From Chrysogorgia sp. JL179-B06 (lineage: Eukaryota > Cnidaria > Anthozoa > Scleralcyonacea > Chrysogorgiidae): 64,000 nt of DNA. Below, piece after piece: positions 10,654 to 21,885 of the stretch. The stretch lies in NCBI GenBank assembly GCA_035772405.1, contig JAYKKM010000375.1:3492001-3556000 (forward strand), written 5' to 3'. The notes beneath the pieces were generated by a model. It made no database searches. It was not told the origin of the DNA and saw nothing but the letters and a program-made list of their open reading frames with translations. The translations under genes were made by a program, and so were the position numbers. Within the stretch, counting starts at the first letter, position 1. Each line of letters begins with the position of its first letter.

Positions 10654-10689
10654 TTAAGAGATCAGTGGGTATCAGTGGGTCATAATTAG

Positions 10690-11746
10690 ATTGGGGTTTT
10701 AGGAAATCAATGATGGACGCATTACTTCACATGTGAAGATAAAAATGATATCTTCACTGCTCACAGTGAATCAAATAAATGCTAAAAAAATTTATTGTGA
10801 TTATATTAACTGGAAAATGGAAAACTAACACATAATTTGATTCAATGAAGCTGGAAATAACTTTGTAATATACCAAAACTAAAGTATTTTCTTTTCTTTT
10901 CCTTATCTATTTGTCTTTCACCTTCATTAGTGACCTGAAGGACACATCGTCCGTTAAACGTCGTCCATGAATATACATGTACGTAAGTACTTTTACATTT
11001 TCTCCTTTTCATATTATATCCAGTTCTTTTGAGAACTTCGCAGCTTTCATATTTATTTGATAAAAAATAAATATGTTATTTCCCGTTTTGGTCGGTCTGT
11101 ATAGAAAAATATTTGCCCTCGGTATTGAAAGAGTGACATAGTGATTTACATGTAATAATTGTTTGATAAACTTTGATATTAGAACTAAACTACTAAAGAA
11201 GCTTGCTGTCGAGCCTGTCGTCTGTCGACAAACAGATCTCGGTAATCACGTAATGCTACTCGTCAAATCTAAGACTATAAACTATAATGAAAAGCAAAAA
11301 GACCCTTACCTTTTCTAAAAGACCTAACCGGTTTCACAGATTCAGGACTAAACATAATATTCTTAGTTACAAAGTTTTGTTTTGTTTTGAAAAATCGCCA
11401 TCTTGGATACCAACCTCGTGTGAAAAGCCTGGGTACGAGGTTGCTTGGATACAACTATTTTCGTTCCCAGTGCCGATGATACAAAAGGCTACGCGGTCAC
11501 CGATGAGATTTGGCCGCACCCAGCTTATCATAGCAGCCCGGTTAACAGCGCCTTCATAATTATTTGTCCTTGTATATTGGTGATACCTAGCATGATATCA
11601 AGAATTATGATACAATACTCATATACAATCTCGATTGCGATTTACAAAATATCAAAAAATGTCTGTAGCCATAGGTGAACGCGTAATTGTTAATTATCCG
11701 AGTTTATAATTTAATCAAGCTTTTCTTTATAGCTTTTCTTATAATT
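10690..11746. other. No supported gene
   Basis: No domain, repeat match or splice structure recognised. The open frames near 11287-11678 lack features. Confidence 0.4.
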
Positions 11747-11921
11747 GTACATATTATAATATCAAAACAATTATTAGATTCGGCTTACGTATGATATCAA
11801 GAATTATCCAGACCTCGGTCAATGTTATATATCCACTTCGGCTTAATTCGTTGACCTTGGTCTGGATAATTCTTGATATCAAGCGTAAGCCGAATCCAAT
11901 AATTGTTGTATTATACATGTA
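11747..11921. repeat. Fold-back palindrome, about 75-bp arms
   Basis: The left arm includes ATATCAAGAATTATCCAGAC; the right arm is its complement followed by GCGTAAGCCGAATC matching the left. The spacer is about 25 bases. It shares a CAGACCTCGG motif with the hairpin at 5888. Confidence 0.65.
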
Positions 11922-12046
11922 GAAGACTTTAGCTAGGAGTTTAGAAAGTAAACCACGCAAAGACACGTTAGCCGCCTACAGTCAGACAATTTTTGCGTCT
12001 GCGCGAAGCGCATATACATTGCTATCGTGCAGTTAGGTTTGTGAAG

Positions 12047-12143
12047 ATGTCGACAACTTCCGACTTTGATATATTTCGACACCATTGTCTCATATCAAGG
12101 CTAGAATATTATTCAAGAAGAACTTTACAATTCGGTGAATTCG
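12047..12143 (+). CDS. Candidate first coding exon, unknown protein
   Basis: An ATG in fair context (A at -3) opens a 32-codon frame starting MSTTSDFDIFRHHCLISRLE. It runs without a stop into a consensus splice donor, G|GTAAGT, at 12143/12144. I do not recognise the peptide and could not place a following exon. If real, the 21-bp array just downstream would be in its first intron. Short length and the lack of a known domain keep this tentative. Confidence 0.28.
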
Positions 12144-12272
12144 GTAAGTATTTTTAATATGAACTGTAATAAATTTGCAAGTGTGATCTACAACGCCAAA
12201 AGATTTTTAGCCAAAACAGTCAACACGTGTTTGATCAGATACCAGTTTATTATGTTTATACAAGAGACTCTC

Positions 12273-13246
12273 AACCTCTTCGGAGGACAATTCAACCTCT
12301 TCGGAGGACAAGACAACCTCTTTGGAGGACAACTCAACCTCTTCGGAAGACTAAACAACCTCTTCGGAGGACAATTCAACCTCTTCGGAGGACCAGAAAA
12401 CCTCTTCGGAGGACCAGACAACCTCTTTGGAGGACAATTCAACCTTTTCGGAAGACCAAACAACCTCTTCGGAGGACCAGAAAACCTCTTCGGAGGACCA
12501 GACAACCTCTTCGGAGGACCAGACAACCTCGTTGGAGGACAATTCAACCTCTTCGGAGGACAAGATAACCTCTTTGGAGGACAATTCAACCTCTTCGGAA
12601 GACCAAACAACCTCTTCGGAGGACCAGAAAACCTCTTCGGAGGACCAGACAACCTCTTCGGAGGACCAGACAACCTCTTCGGAGGACCAGACAACCTCGT
12701 TGGAGGACAATTCAACCTCTTCGGAGAACAAGATAACCTCTTTGGAGGACAATTCAACCTCTTCGGAAGACCAAACAACCTCTTCGGAGGACCAGAAAAC
12801 CTCTTCGGAGGACCAGAAAACCTCTTCGGAGGACCAGACAACCTCTTCGGAGGACCAGACAACCTCTTTGGAGGACAATTCAACCTCTTCGGAGGACAAG
12901 ATAACCTCTTTGGAGGACAATTCAACCTCTTCGGAGGACCAGACAACCTCTTCGGAGGACCAGACAACCTCTTTGGAGGACAATTCAACCTCTTCGGAGG
13001 ACAAGATAACCTCTTTGGAGGACAATTCAACCTCTTCGGAAGACCAAACAACCTCTTCGGAGGACCAGAAAACCTCTTCGGAGGACCAGACAACCTCTTT
13101 GGAGGACAATTCAACCTCTTCGGAGGACAAGACAACCTCTTTGGAGGACAATTCAACCTCTTTGGAGGACAATTCAACCTCTTCGGAGGACAAGATAACC
13201 TCTTCGGAAGACTAAACAACCTCTTCGGAGGACCAGACAACCTCTT
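12273..13246 (+). repeat. 46-copy 21-bp minisatellite, open in several frames
   Basis: Exactly 46 units of 21 bp (12273-13238) plus a partial unit, based on AACCTCTTCGGAGGACMA, with no length change anywhere. On the plus strand the frame from an ATG at 12159 to a stop at 13376 reads N-L-F-G-G-Q/P-x repeated 46 times, with variable last positions (QF, QD, PD, PE, RPN). Because 21 is a multiple of 3 and the unit has no stop, two other plus frames (T-S-S-E-D and P-L-R-R-T types) and two minus frames are also open, so openness is not proof of coding. The flanking parts of the frame are AT-rich and featureless. Confidence 0.9.
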
Positions 13247-13384
13247 GTATCTATGTTGTAATATGTTATACAACTATTTTATCTTTATGTTCAACAGCAT
13301 TTTTATGCAACTGTTCAACTTACATCTGTTTTATTACACACATGACATGTTCATGAACTACTATCATTGTGAATAGATGTTGAG

Positions 13385-13454
13385 AACTAGGGGTCTTTAA
13401 CTAGGGGTCTTTAACTAGGGGTCTTTAACTAGGGGTCTTTAACTAGGGGTCTTA
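13385..13454 (+). repeat. 5 x 14-bp tandem repeat
   Basis: Five uninterrupted copies of AACTAGGGGTCTTT, immediately followed by AATAAA at 13454-13459. It starts 8 bp after the stop of the long 21-bp-array frame. Confidence 0.9.
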
Positions 13455-13624
13455 ATAAAAAGCCTGTAAAGGCTTCTAGTAGATCCCTAGCCCTACAGTA
13501 ATTATAAATATTTGTAAATAATAAATGAAAGTTGTAAATGGGCAAATAAACTGGAAATAAAAAGAACGGTTACAACACAAGGGGGTCAACAAGGGGGGGA
13601 TACGTGAGACATCCGCAAATGTGC

Positions 13625-13740
13625 CTAGGGGTGCACCGGATTTAGTATCTGGTCGGATAGTGGATAATCTCACTATCCGGTATCTAGCCGGATATTTTCT
13701 ATTATCCAGCCGGATATCGGATAATTTGTTTTTGACAGTT
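13625..13740. repeat. Possible hAT-type end with ATCCGG repeats
   Basis: It starts TAGGGGTGCACCGGATTTAG, which resembles hAT transposon termini. It then carries direct and inverted ATCCGGTAT / CCGGATAT units. I see no second end or target duplication. Confidence 0.35.
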
Positions 13741-14175
13741 TTCCAAGGGCCAAGGCGTATTAAATTTGTGTTAATTCAAATAAATATATTAAAAAAAAAT
13801 TAAAAAAATTTACTGTTCCAGTTTCTTAAACAGACAAAATATATCAACTTCAAAAACATGAAAAAAAAGTTCAGTAATGAAATTTAGTAACAATATAGCT
13901 CACAGACAAAGTCGCTTATAACAGTAAACACTTAACACGTTTCAATAATGTTGCTTCAGTTTGTTTACGTTTATCTATTAATCATACAAAACAGTTAATA
14001 AATTATAATTTCATATATATTTTTTAATCTTTTACATGCATGTTTAGAACCAAGTTGGATTAATCTTTTCTTTTTCAATTTTTCATATTTTAATACTATT
14101 TTAATTGTAAAATACAGTACTATTTGAGACTGCAGTTATAACATTGTTATTGGTCTAACTGCATGCTCAATCAAT
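13741..14175. other. AT-rich spacer without recognisable content
   Basis: Very A/T-rich, with no ORF or repeat that I can match elsewhere in the window. Confidence 0.4.
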
Positions 14176-14422
14176 GATTAATTACAAGTTTATCAAATTT
14201 CAAAGGGTTACCGGTATTTTATAAATGAAATGTATCCGTGTTTCGGATCTGTGTTTCCTTCAAGTTAATATAGAAACACTCATTGGAAGAACTCAAAATA
14301 GTGATAAAACACTTGCCCTTTGGGCCAGTGTTCCCAGTTACAAAAATGCCACATTGCAACCTTTCACTCGAGTTTTTCTATCAACTTGATGGCAACATGG
14401 AAAATATTTTCTATTCCTAAAT
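14176..14422 (+). repeat. Dispersed repeat R5, left part, interrupted by LINE-1
   Basis: It matches 25740-25990 and 30580-30830 (blocks GTATCCGTGTTTCGGATCTG and CTCGAGTTTTTCTATCAACT). The match stops at CTAAATATTA, where the LINE tail begins, and resumes at about 17411-17438 (ACATGTCTTTATATACATAC). Confidence 0.85.
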
Positions 14423-17415
14423 ATTAATAATAATAAATAATAATAGACTTTATTTACCGAGGGTAACACTAAACAGTTAAAAAAAACTGATAAACTCGTG
14501 GCCCTCTAAAAACATTGGATAATTACAAAATATTCTAATAACTATTATAAATACTTAAATAGATAAAATTACAAAATTACAAAAACACAGAAATTACAAA
14601 AATATTATGTAATCATAAGTAAAAAATTAAAAATGATTAAGCTGAGACTGATTCTCCAAGGCTATTTTAAAAAGAGACGATTTAAAAAATTTAACAGATG
14701 ATGAATTCCTAATTTCTGCTGGCAGGGATTTCCATTCCTTAACACTACGTACAGTAAAACTTCTGCCAGCTTCGGTTTCAAGACTGTAACGAGGACATAC
14801 AAAATTAAGTTCGCTATGTCGAGTAGAGCGTTTATGGATATCACAGTTTCTTATTAGTATATCATTCATATATTCAGGTAAGTCACCATGTACTCTCTTG
14901 AATACAATACAATATCTATTGATCTTAATCTCCTCATAGAATGGCAGCCATTTTAGTTTATTAAATAGAGGAACGGAACGTGCACGATTGTCCGCATTCA
15001 AAATCAACCTTGCTGCACGTTTTTGGAATTTAAAAATGAAATCTAAATAAGATTTACTACATGAGGACCATATAGAGCTTCCATACATTAAAACTGATTT
15101 AATAATTGCATTGTAAAAATGTATTCTTTCTTCGTGTGGAAGGAAGTTCTTGATTCTTTTTAAAAGCCCTATCCGCTTCGAGAGCTTCTTCCCCAAGACC
15201 CCAAGCTTTCAACATGTTCATCAAAGGTCAAATCATCATCAAGAGTGACTCCAAGTACCTTTTGTGACTTAACCTGGGTAACATAAGTGCCTGACCCAGG
15301 TAAAGTGATGTTGATATCCTGGTTGTCCGGTGTCATCTTTGATCGTAATCTCTTACTACCAAACATCACAGATTTTGTCTTAGAATGATTAATAGACAGT
15401 CTGTTCTCCGTAGTCCAGTCGGTAATTCCTTCCATTGCCAAGTTCATAATAGAACTCAACTCTGAAGTTTTAGTCCAATGTGCAGCAGCAGTAATGGTGG
15501 TATCATCAGCGTAAATGTCAGTACTTGCATCTCCGGTTTCGAAAGGCAAGTCATTAATAAACACGAGAAATAACAGCGGTCCAAGCACAGACCCTTGCGG
15601 AACCCCGGCGACTAAAGGTAATATAGGAGAGGAATAACCTTTCATACAAACATGTTGTTTTCTTCCTTCAAGATAGGAGGTAAACCAGGACAGGGATTCA
15701 GCACTAAAATCATAGGCTTCCAGTTTACTTAGTAAAACACTATGGCTGACTGTGTCAAAAGCTTTCCGATAGTCAATAAAGACTGCAGAGGTAATCATGT
15801 TTTTGTCAGCGTTAAACAGCAGTTGGTCCACCAATTTAATGAGAGCTGTTTCAGTGGAATGATGCTGTCTGAATCCCGATTGGTGCTTATAAAGCAGGTT
15901 GTTAGTAGACAAATAGTTGTACAAAGATGCATGTACATGCTTTTCAATGACTTTAGAAAGCACTGGCAGAATAGAAATGGGTCTATAGTTGTCCATCTCT
16001 GAAGTCTCATCTCCCTTGTACAATGGCAGAACCCGAGCAGTCTTCCAAACACTTGGAACCGATTTCATAGTTATAGAGCAGTTTATTAACCGGCATAATG
16101 GACGAACTACTGCTGTACCAGCTAATTTTAGCATCTTAGCGGAGATGTTATCAGCGCCAGTAGCTTTATTCGTAGGGATGGCTAGTAAAATTTCTGCTAC
16201 ATCTTTCACAGAAGCCAGAGGGATTGAAAAAGATTCCATATTAATCTTTTTTGATTGGACAAAAGATCGTAATTTGTGTAGCCTTATGTTGGTATAATCT
16301 CCAGTGATCGAGAATTTTTTGGCAATGTTTGTAAAATGAATATTAAATGCTTCAACAATCTTGTCTAGACAGGTAATACACTTATCACCAACCTTGATCA
16401 AATTCACCACTCCTGCTTCAGCACTTTGACCAGTTAATTCTTTGATGTGTTTCCACAAACGCCTGGGATTATTTCGATTTTCTTTTAAAGCTGATTGATG
16501 AAATTTTCTTTTCGCCTCACGAATCTTACTCGTCGAGATGTTTCTGGCTAGTTTATATTGACACCATGTCAGACTTATTGTTAGTCATGCGTGCTTGCTT
16601 TAATAAACTATCACGCTCTTTTCAGAGACACAAGACCTCAGGTGACATCCAACCTGGTTGCCTTTTTCTACGTACACGTTTGGATTTCATGGGTGCTTGC
16701 TCATTAACTGCAGACAAAAACAGCTTCTGCCACGTGTCTAAAATATCGTCCATATTGTCAAAGGCAAAAGGTACATGTATATCCCATGGTAGTTGTTCAA
16801 CCATTATGACAAAAGCCTTTCTGTCAAAGTGTTTCATGTCTCGATATTGAATTAGATTATGTGATGATGGAGTGATTGTAGAACGGCATTTCTTGTACAA
16901 TCGAGTAGCAAAAACAGGTAAATGGTCTGATAGACCTATATTCCTCGTGTCAACGTTAACTATTCTTTTGGATGGCTTGTGAATAACAAATCTAGGCATG
17001 TGCCACTAATTGGACGTGTGATGGCAGTCACAAGTTGTTTCAATTTCATCGATTTTAAACCCTTAATTAAACAATTCTTTGCATAATTATCATTATGCAA
17101 ATAATTAATATTGAAGTCACCAACCATGACGGTTTCAATGCCTTTCAAGTAAGCTCTTTCTATGTTTTGTTCCAAACACAAATCTCCTTCTTTGGTGTTT
17201 GCCGGCGGCCGATAAACACCCCCAAACAGAATGGGTCTCTTCGACTTAAAAGGACACACATCCATCCAAAGCACTTCAGTTTCGCCGTCCTCAAGATCAG
17301 TTCGGTGTTTAACTTTAAGATCTTCACTTACAAACACCAACACACCACCACCTCCCTTAGTAATCCTATCTTTTCTAAAGAGTCGATAGCCAGGGACATT
17401 AAATAAACAATCCGG
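14423..17415 (-). mobile_element. LINE-1 (CR1/L2/jockey-like), 5'-truncated
   Basis: A non-LTR retrotransposon on the minus strand. Its 3' end is a TTATTA-type microsatellite tail (14423-14445 on plus). The 5' end breaks near 17415 inside the endonuclease. It lies inside repeat R5, whose uninterrupted copies at 25.6 and 30.5 kb lack it; about 17 bp of the target were lost at the insertion. Confidence 0.88.
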
Positions 17416-17421
17416 AAACAT
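14627..17421 (-). pseudogene. LINE-1 ORF2: endonuclease and reverse transcriptase, frame-broken
   Basis: In transcription order: the endonuclease part (17421-16960) has VMVGDFNIN and ends after a frame change with GLSDHLPVFATR (16999-16622). A linker at 16621-16459 is frame-shifted. The reverse transcriptase (16458-15169) has IDYRKAFDTVSH, GVPQGSVLGPLLF and the catalytic IYADD. A C-terminal region (15196-14627) has the YGSSIWSSC and ERxxFYNAIIKSVLMYGS-type blocks of CR1/L2/jockey ORF2. At least three single-base frame changes and a missing N-terminus make it inactive. Long intact stretches suggest it is fairly young. Confidence 0.9.
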
Positions 17422-17938
17422 GTCTTTATATACATACGAGCGGACCTATTTTTGATATTTTGTAGGTGGCATCAATAAGCCAGTTCGTAATGTCAACTGC
17501 ACATCAAAATGATGTAATCAGGCTGGGGAATTCAGTATAATAACTAGAAATACGTATACGCAACAACCCCTCGCCCGCTTGCTGTTTGAAATTTTTATAG
17601 CGTAGTTGCTTACAGGGAACTTCTTTTACTTGAATTAGATAATAGCCCATTCATTTGTCAGACTGAATAAATAATTTACAGTGGACAATATTGCTGAAAT
17701 CTTTGTATTGTCTGAATTTATCTACTGCTGTTTCTACCATCAATAACTATAAGAAAGAAATTACTTTTTTCACACTGTTGATGATTCATGAAACAGACAA
17801 CAAAGGCTGCTGAAACTTGAAGGAAGAATGTGCATCTTTATCATACAATGGCTGTGCCCTTTAAAAAAATCAAACAGGTGGTACATATAGTGCAAATCTA
17901 TAGGGTCCATTCAAATTGGATCCACAATTTGGACTACC
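17416..17938. other. Spacer with a short dispersed repeat
   Basis: ACTAGAAATACGT..ACGCAACAACCCCTCGC near 17543-17573 recurs at 60217-60247. Otherwise nothing recognisable. Confidence 0.45.
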
Positions 17939-18208
17939 GTGATGTCCAGCTGGCATGGATGTGGATATAACTTAATATTTGATGCTCTTGAGAGGTCTCA
18001 ATGCAGGGCAGGGAAACTGATCATTCCTAACTCAGGACTTGAAACTGATCGGTTAATAGAAATCCTAGGATTGGTACCTTTTGTAATTAGAAGAAAGATA
18101 CATTGTGTAATGCTAGTTAAGAAATTCTGTGAAGGCATTTTAACATCATATCTAAAGAACTATTTTCCATATCTCAATGAGTCTGTTCATCATGCATACA
18201 TGTTGTAG
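17939..18208 (+). pseudogene. LINE ORF2 C-terminal fragment
   Basis: The 89-codon frame has the pattern A-L-E-R-S-Q-C-R-A-G-K-L followed by E-I-L-G-L-V-P-F-x-x-R-R-K and a late S-Y-L-K-N-Y-F. This matches the region after the reverse transcriptase in many non-LTR elements (LERVQxRAxR ... LxWxPLxxRR ... PxYLxxL). No other domain remains; it is an isolated scrap. Confidence 0.5.
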
Positions 18209-18645
18209 CACCATTATCAATTGCCTTAATTGACAATATGTGCAGGATATATAACTTTTGAGTTAAAATGAGTTTTTGTAACATATTGTACTGTACATAT
18301 ATATGAATATGTGTTTATATTTGTAATAACTTTAGTTTGTTAGGAAACAATTAAGACCACCATATATTGATACTAGTGTTAGCTGAAGGGGCTATCCTGT
18401 ATAAATATTATTGTATTATTATTGTTAATGGAAACTTTATTCATTTATGATTAACGTATACTACAATGATAAACCTCTCTATTACAGGTAGTTTATCAAT
18501 GTCTACTTGAATTAACACTATATGGTATAAAAATATTAGTATGACATTAAAGTCGGGTCATCCCATTCTTTGTTACGTTTACAAAATATATAGTACGATG
18601 TCCTTATGCAAGTGTTCATAATTTTAATAATAATAATAATAATAA
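18209..18645. other. AT-rich spacer ending in (AAT)n
   Basis: No gene recognised. The last ~22 bases are an AAT microsatellite that served as the target of the BEL element and resumes at 24972. Confidence 0.5.
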
Positions 18646-18861
18646 TGTTCTCGTCTAGAACTCGTCGATATACGTGTGTTTTTATTTAACACAAACCAAT
18701 AGTCGAATCGTCGTTTTTGAACATGTATTTTTATACTCTCACAATATAAGTCAAAAGTCAATAATATCGACCGCGTCGTCCCAGTCTCTTCATACTTGTC
18801 CCAAGGGGGGATGGGGGAGGGTAACATTAACTTTTTTAACGAATATCAACATTCCAAAACA
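18646..18861 (-). repeat. BEL/Pao 3' LTR
   Basis: It begins and ends TG...CA. The first ~122 bases are identical to the other LTR. It differs in a block near 18769-18783 and in the G-run near 18806-18822. Confidence 0.93.
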
Positions 18862-18871
18862 TCTCCCTCCC
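18862..18871 (-). promoter_or_regulatory. Polypurine tract of the BEL element
   Basis: GGGAGGGAGA on the minus strand directly abuts the 3' LTR, the expected position for the plus-strand primer. Confidence 0.8.
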
Positions 18872-18928
18872 GAATGTTACTACATTCGCTTAATATATAA
18901 AGTCAAAGTTTTGTCCTTATTGTTGTTC

Positions 18929-19150
18929 TCACAATTTGCCTTGCTCCAACGGACATAATCTGTGTTCTGGTCGGATGTATTCACTGTCTCTAACTCGAAT
19001 CTTCACGACTCGTATGAGATCATCGGCACCTCGGTAGGTTTCTAGGACTCGTCCAAGCGGCCACTCGCCACGCTTTGCGTTTGGTTCAACAACTAATACG
19101 ACATCGCCTGCAATTAACTCTCGTTTGGGATTAAACCATTTTCCTCGCAC
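18929..19150 (-). pseudogene. BEL pol C-terminus (DUF5641-like)
   Basis: A 73-codon piece with W-P-L-G-R-V and the closing R-P-E-H-R-L-C-P-L-E, the signature found after the integrase in BEL/Pao polyproteins. It is separated from the integrase core by a stop or frame break at about 19151-19175. Confidence 0.8.
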
Positions 19151-19174
19151 GTTGAGGCTAGGTAGAAATTCCTT

Positions 19175-20482
19175 TCACCATCGTTTCCAGAAATGGGTTA
19201 TCAACTGCTGAATACGTCTCCAACGCTTCTTGGGGTTGAATATTTCTTCTTTCGTGGTCTCAGGAGCAAACTGTCCGCCCAAATGTCCTACCAAGAAATG
19301 GCTAGGAGTGAGAGGTACCAGGTCGTCGGGACTTGAGCTGACATATGTGATCGGTCTTGAGTTTAGCAGGCCTTCAGCCCCACAAATTGCCGTGTGCAAT
19401 TCTTCGTCTGTGACTTCAGCGTTTCCCAAAATTGCTGTGATGGCTTTCTTCGCGCTCTTAACCATACTCTCGAAGACTCTTCCAAAGTGAGGAGCCGATG
19501 GCGGGTTAAACTTCCACTCGATTTGTTGGAACTGGGTTGTTTTCTTTATGATCTTCTCTTGATCCAATTCGCGTAACTTCTGGCACATCTCTTTCTCTGC
19601 CCCAACAAAGTTCGTTCCGTTATCCGATAAGACAAATCCTGGCGTCCTCCTCCGTGAAGTCATCCGGACAAATGCATTTATGAATGAGTCCGTGTCCACT
19701 AACGAGCACGCCAGTTCTAAATGGACTGCACGGGTCGCTAGGCATGTAAAGAGGCATAGATATCGTTTCATTCTGCATGTTCCCCGTCCTTGCTTCGTTA
19801 AGAATGGTCCAGCGAAGTCTGTACCAACTCTTTCAAAGGCTCTTAAAGGTAGGGTACGTTAATCTCGACATGGGAAGAGGAGCCATCTTTTGACCTGTTG
19901 GCTTCGCGAGAAATTGTCGTCGACACGCAGGGCAACTTTCAACAACCATTCTGACTGTCAATCTTCCTTTACAATCTAAAATCTCGAACGGAGTTCCGTC
20001 AAAAGATGTTCTGTTCCCGAACCGTGACCAAGCTTCTCGTGAGCGTCGACTATGATCAGTTTTGTAACAGGAGGATCCTTGGGGAGAATGATCGGATGCC
20101 TCGTATCATATGGCAAGTCCTCGGCAAGACGGAGGCGGCCATCCACTCTCAACAGTTTGTCGTCATCCAAAAGAGGCGAAAACCTCACTAAACGTTTGTC
20201 TTTTTCTTGGTCGGGAAAACTCTCGCTTTGTGTTTTTCGTAGCCAAAACGTTTGGGCGTCGCTGAGCTCGGCTCCCTGCAGCACGTTCGACAGCTTTCGT
20301 GACTCAGGTGCAGACTTGCAATTCTGGAGGAACCGTTTCACCCAGGCCGTAACATGAATAAGGCGTCTCCAAGACGAATAACGTTTAGGATCAAGGTTGT
20401 CGTTTTCTCCAATATCTTCTGTCTCCTTCGTAACATGACTTTGGACTTTCTTTTCTTCTCGTTGTGCCATATCATCTTTCAA
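19175..20482 (-). pseudogene. BEL integrase
   Basis: 20482-19976 carries the linker and the zinc-binding region of the integrase (DAHEKLGHGSGTEHLLTEL, an H-x-x-x-H start). After a frame break, the catalytic core (about 19840-19175) keeps the three acidic residues: Asp in TDFAGP, Asp in LSDNGTNF and Glu in GRVFE. The enzyme would join element DNA to the host genome. The two halves are out of frame and the second zinc-ligand pair falls in the broken part. Confidence 0.85.
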
Positions 20483-21090
20483 TGGATTCTTTAGTAATCT
20501 TTCCGGCCACGACTTTTCTGCATCCGTTTAAAAATTCAGGTCCTTCCAGCCAGGACTTGCTGTGACATAAGTCAGTCGCTGAAAGACCTCTGGTCGGTTG
20601 ATCGGCAGGATTAATCTCACCAGGGATGTGTCGCCACTGGTCTGGGTTGGAATGTCGTTGTATCTTTGCAACTCTGTTTGCAACAAATGTCTTTAATATA
20701 CGGCTCTGGTTGTGTACCCAGTACAAAACGTTAGTTGAGTCAGTCCAATACGTCGCTCCATTCACATTTAACGTCCCTAAAATGTTTTTGGACAATCGAC
20801 TGGCGAGGACAGCTCCCATGAGCTCAAGTCTAGGGATTGTGACTGCTTTTCAAAGGAGAGACGCGGGTCTTGGAGGCAATCAAGCGTGATGTAGGTGGGT
20901 GATTGCTGTAATGACAAACGAGATACGACACTGCGGCATACGCATCTTTCGAGGCATCGGAGAATGTGTGTAACCAGGAATGTGTTGGCATTGGCAGACG
21001 AAGGGGACGAGGGATTCCAAAAGACGATAGGTGTTTCAACTCGTTAATCCAATCATTCCACTCGACACAAAGGGTAACAGTTCGTCGCAT
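20472..21090 (-). pseudogene. BEL RNase H
   Basis: The start of the domain, HTFSDASKDAYAAVSYLV, lies in the 21090-20830 frame, and WTDSTNVLYWV with HIPGEINPAD lies in the 20819-20472 frame. A frame break near 20825 divides it. These are the usual Asp-bearing blocks of BEL/Pao RNase H, which removes the RNA template. Confidence 0.85.
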
Positions 21091-21885
21091 TCAAGTCCAG
21101 CTGCCCAGATCTTTTGTAGTAGTATTTTTGCCCGGATGGTAAAGGGTGACAGAAACTGCAAAGGTTCGAATAATTTCGCAATGCTACTGAGCACATTTCG
21201 TTTTGTTGGCTGGTCATCAGTAGATGGAGGTTGAACTTGAAAGGTGAAAATATCTCGGTTTGCCTCCCATGAGACTCCCAAAGTCTTCACGGTTGGAAGG
21301 TTTCCATTATGAATTTCCAAACCAGGCAACCTATCTTCAACTGGAACGTCTTCAATAACTGCAACTTCGTTTGACATCCATTTCTTCAGGGTGAATCCAG
21401 CTCCAGACAAAAGTTCTGTCGTTTGTCGTCGGAGTTCCTTGGCTTCGGGCACTGTTTCAGATGAGTCAAGTACATCATCCACATACATGGCATTGTCTAC
21501 GGTGTCTGCAGCATCAGGATAAAGATCTTTATTCGCTTTGGCATGTGAATGCAAGACATGTTGCGCACAGAAAGGGGAGGCTGTGTTACCAAATGGTAAT
21601 CGCATAAACTCGTTAGACTTCCGGTTCTTTCGTTTGGTCTAGATCTCGCCATAGGAATCTGTGATATGGGCGGTCTTTCTTGGTTAGTCCGACTTGCAAG
21701 AACATTTGCGATATGTCAGCGGAAATGGCCACAGGCGCTCTTCGAAATCGGGTCAGGACGTCCACTAGCTCGCGTTGTAGTTTAGGTCCAGGATAAACAG
21801 CATCATTCAGGCTTTTCTCATCAACTTTGGCAGCCGCATCAAAAACGATTCGGACTTTCGTTGAAGTCTTCTCATCATTTACCAC
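21036..21885 (-). pseudogene. BEL reverse transcriptase
   Basis: The first part (21885-21613) has V-R-I-V-F-D-A-A-A-K and ISADISQMFLQV, the conserved RT blocks around the first catalytic Asp. The second part (21605-21036) has RLPFGNTASPFCAQ and MYVDDVLDS, with the YVDD catalytic pair intact. A one-base change near 21614 separates them, and another near 21880 separates RT from the protease frame. Confidence 0.88.

Larger units (their letters stand above)
9199..10675. repeat. Interrupted copy of fold-back family F1
   Basis: 9199-9321 matches the left arm of F1 (CTGATCTCTAAATAAAAACT...), 10228-10320 matches its middle (GACTGTCTCTGATCTTTTAA), and 10350-10426 plus 10654-10675 its right arm. It is split by two other insertions, one at 9322-10227 and one at 10427-10653, so it is the oldest layer here. 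Confidence 0.7.

Noticed and set aside
12188..13273. Long minus-strand frames (P-P-K-R-L and S-S-K-E-V repeats) and two extra plus frames over the 21-bp array
   Set aside because: All arise because the 21-bp unit has no stop in several frames; no start context, domain or flanking coding signal.
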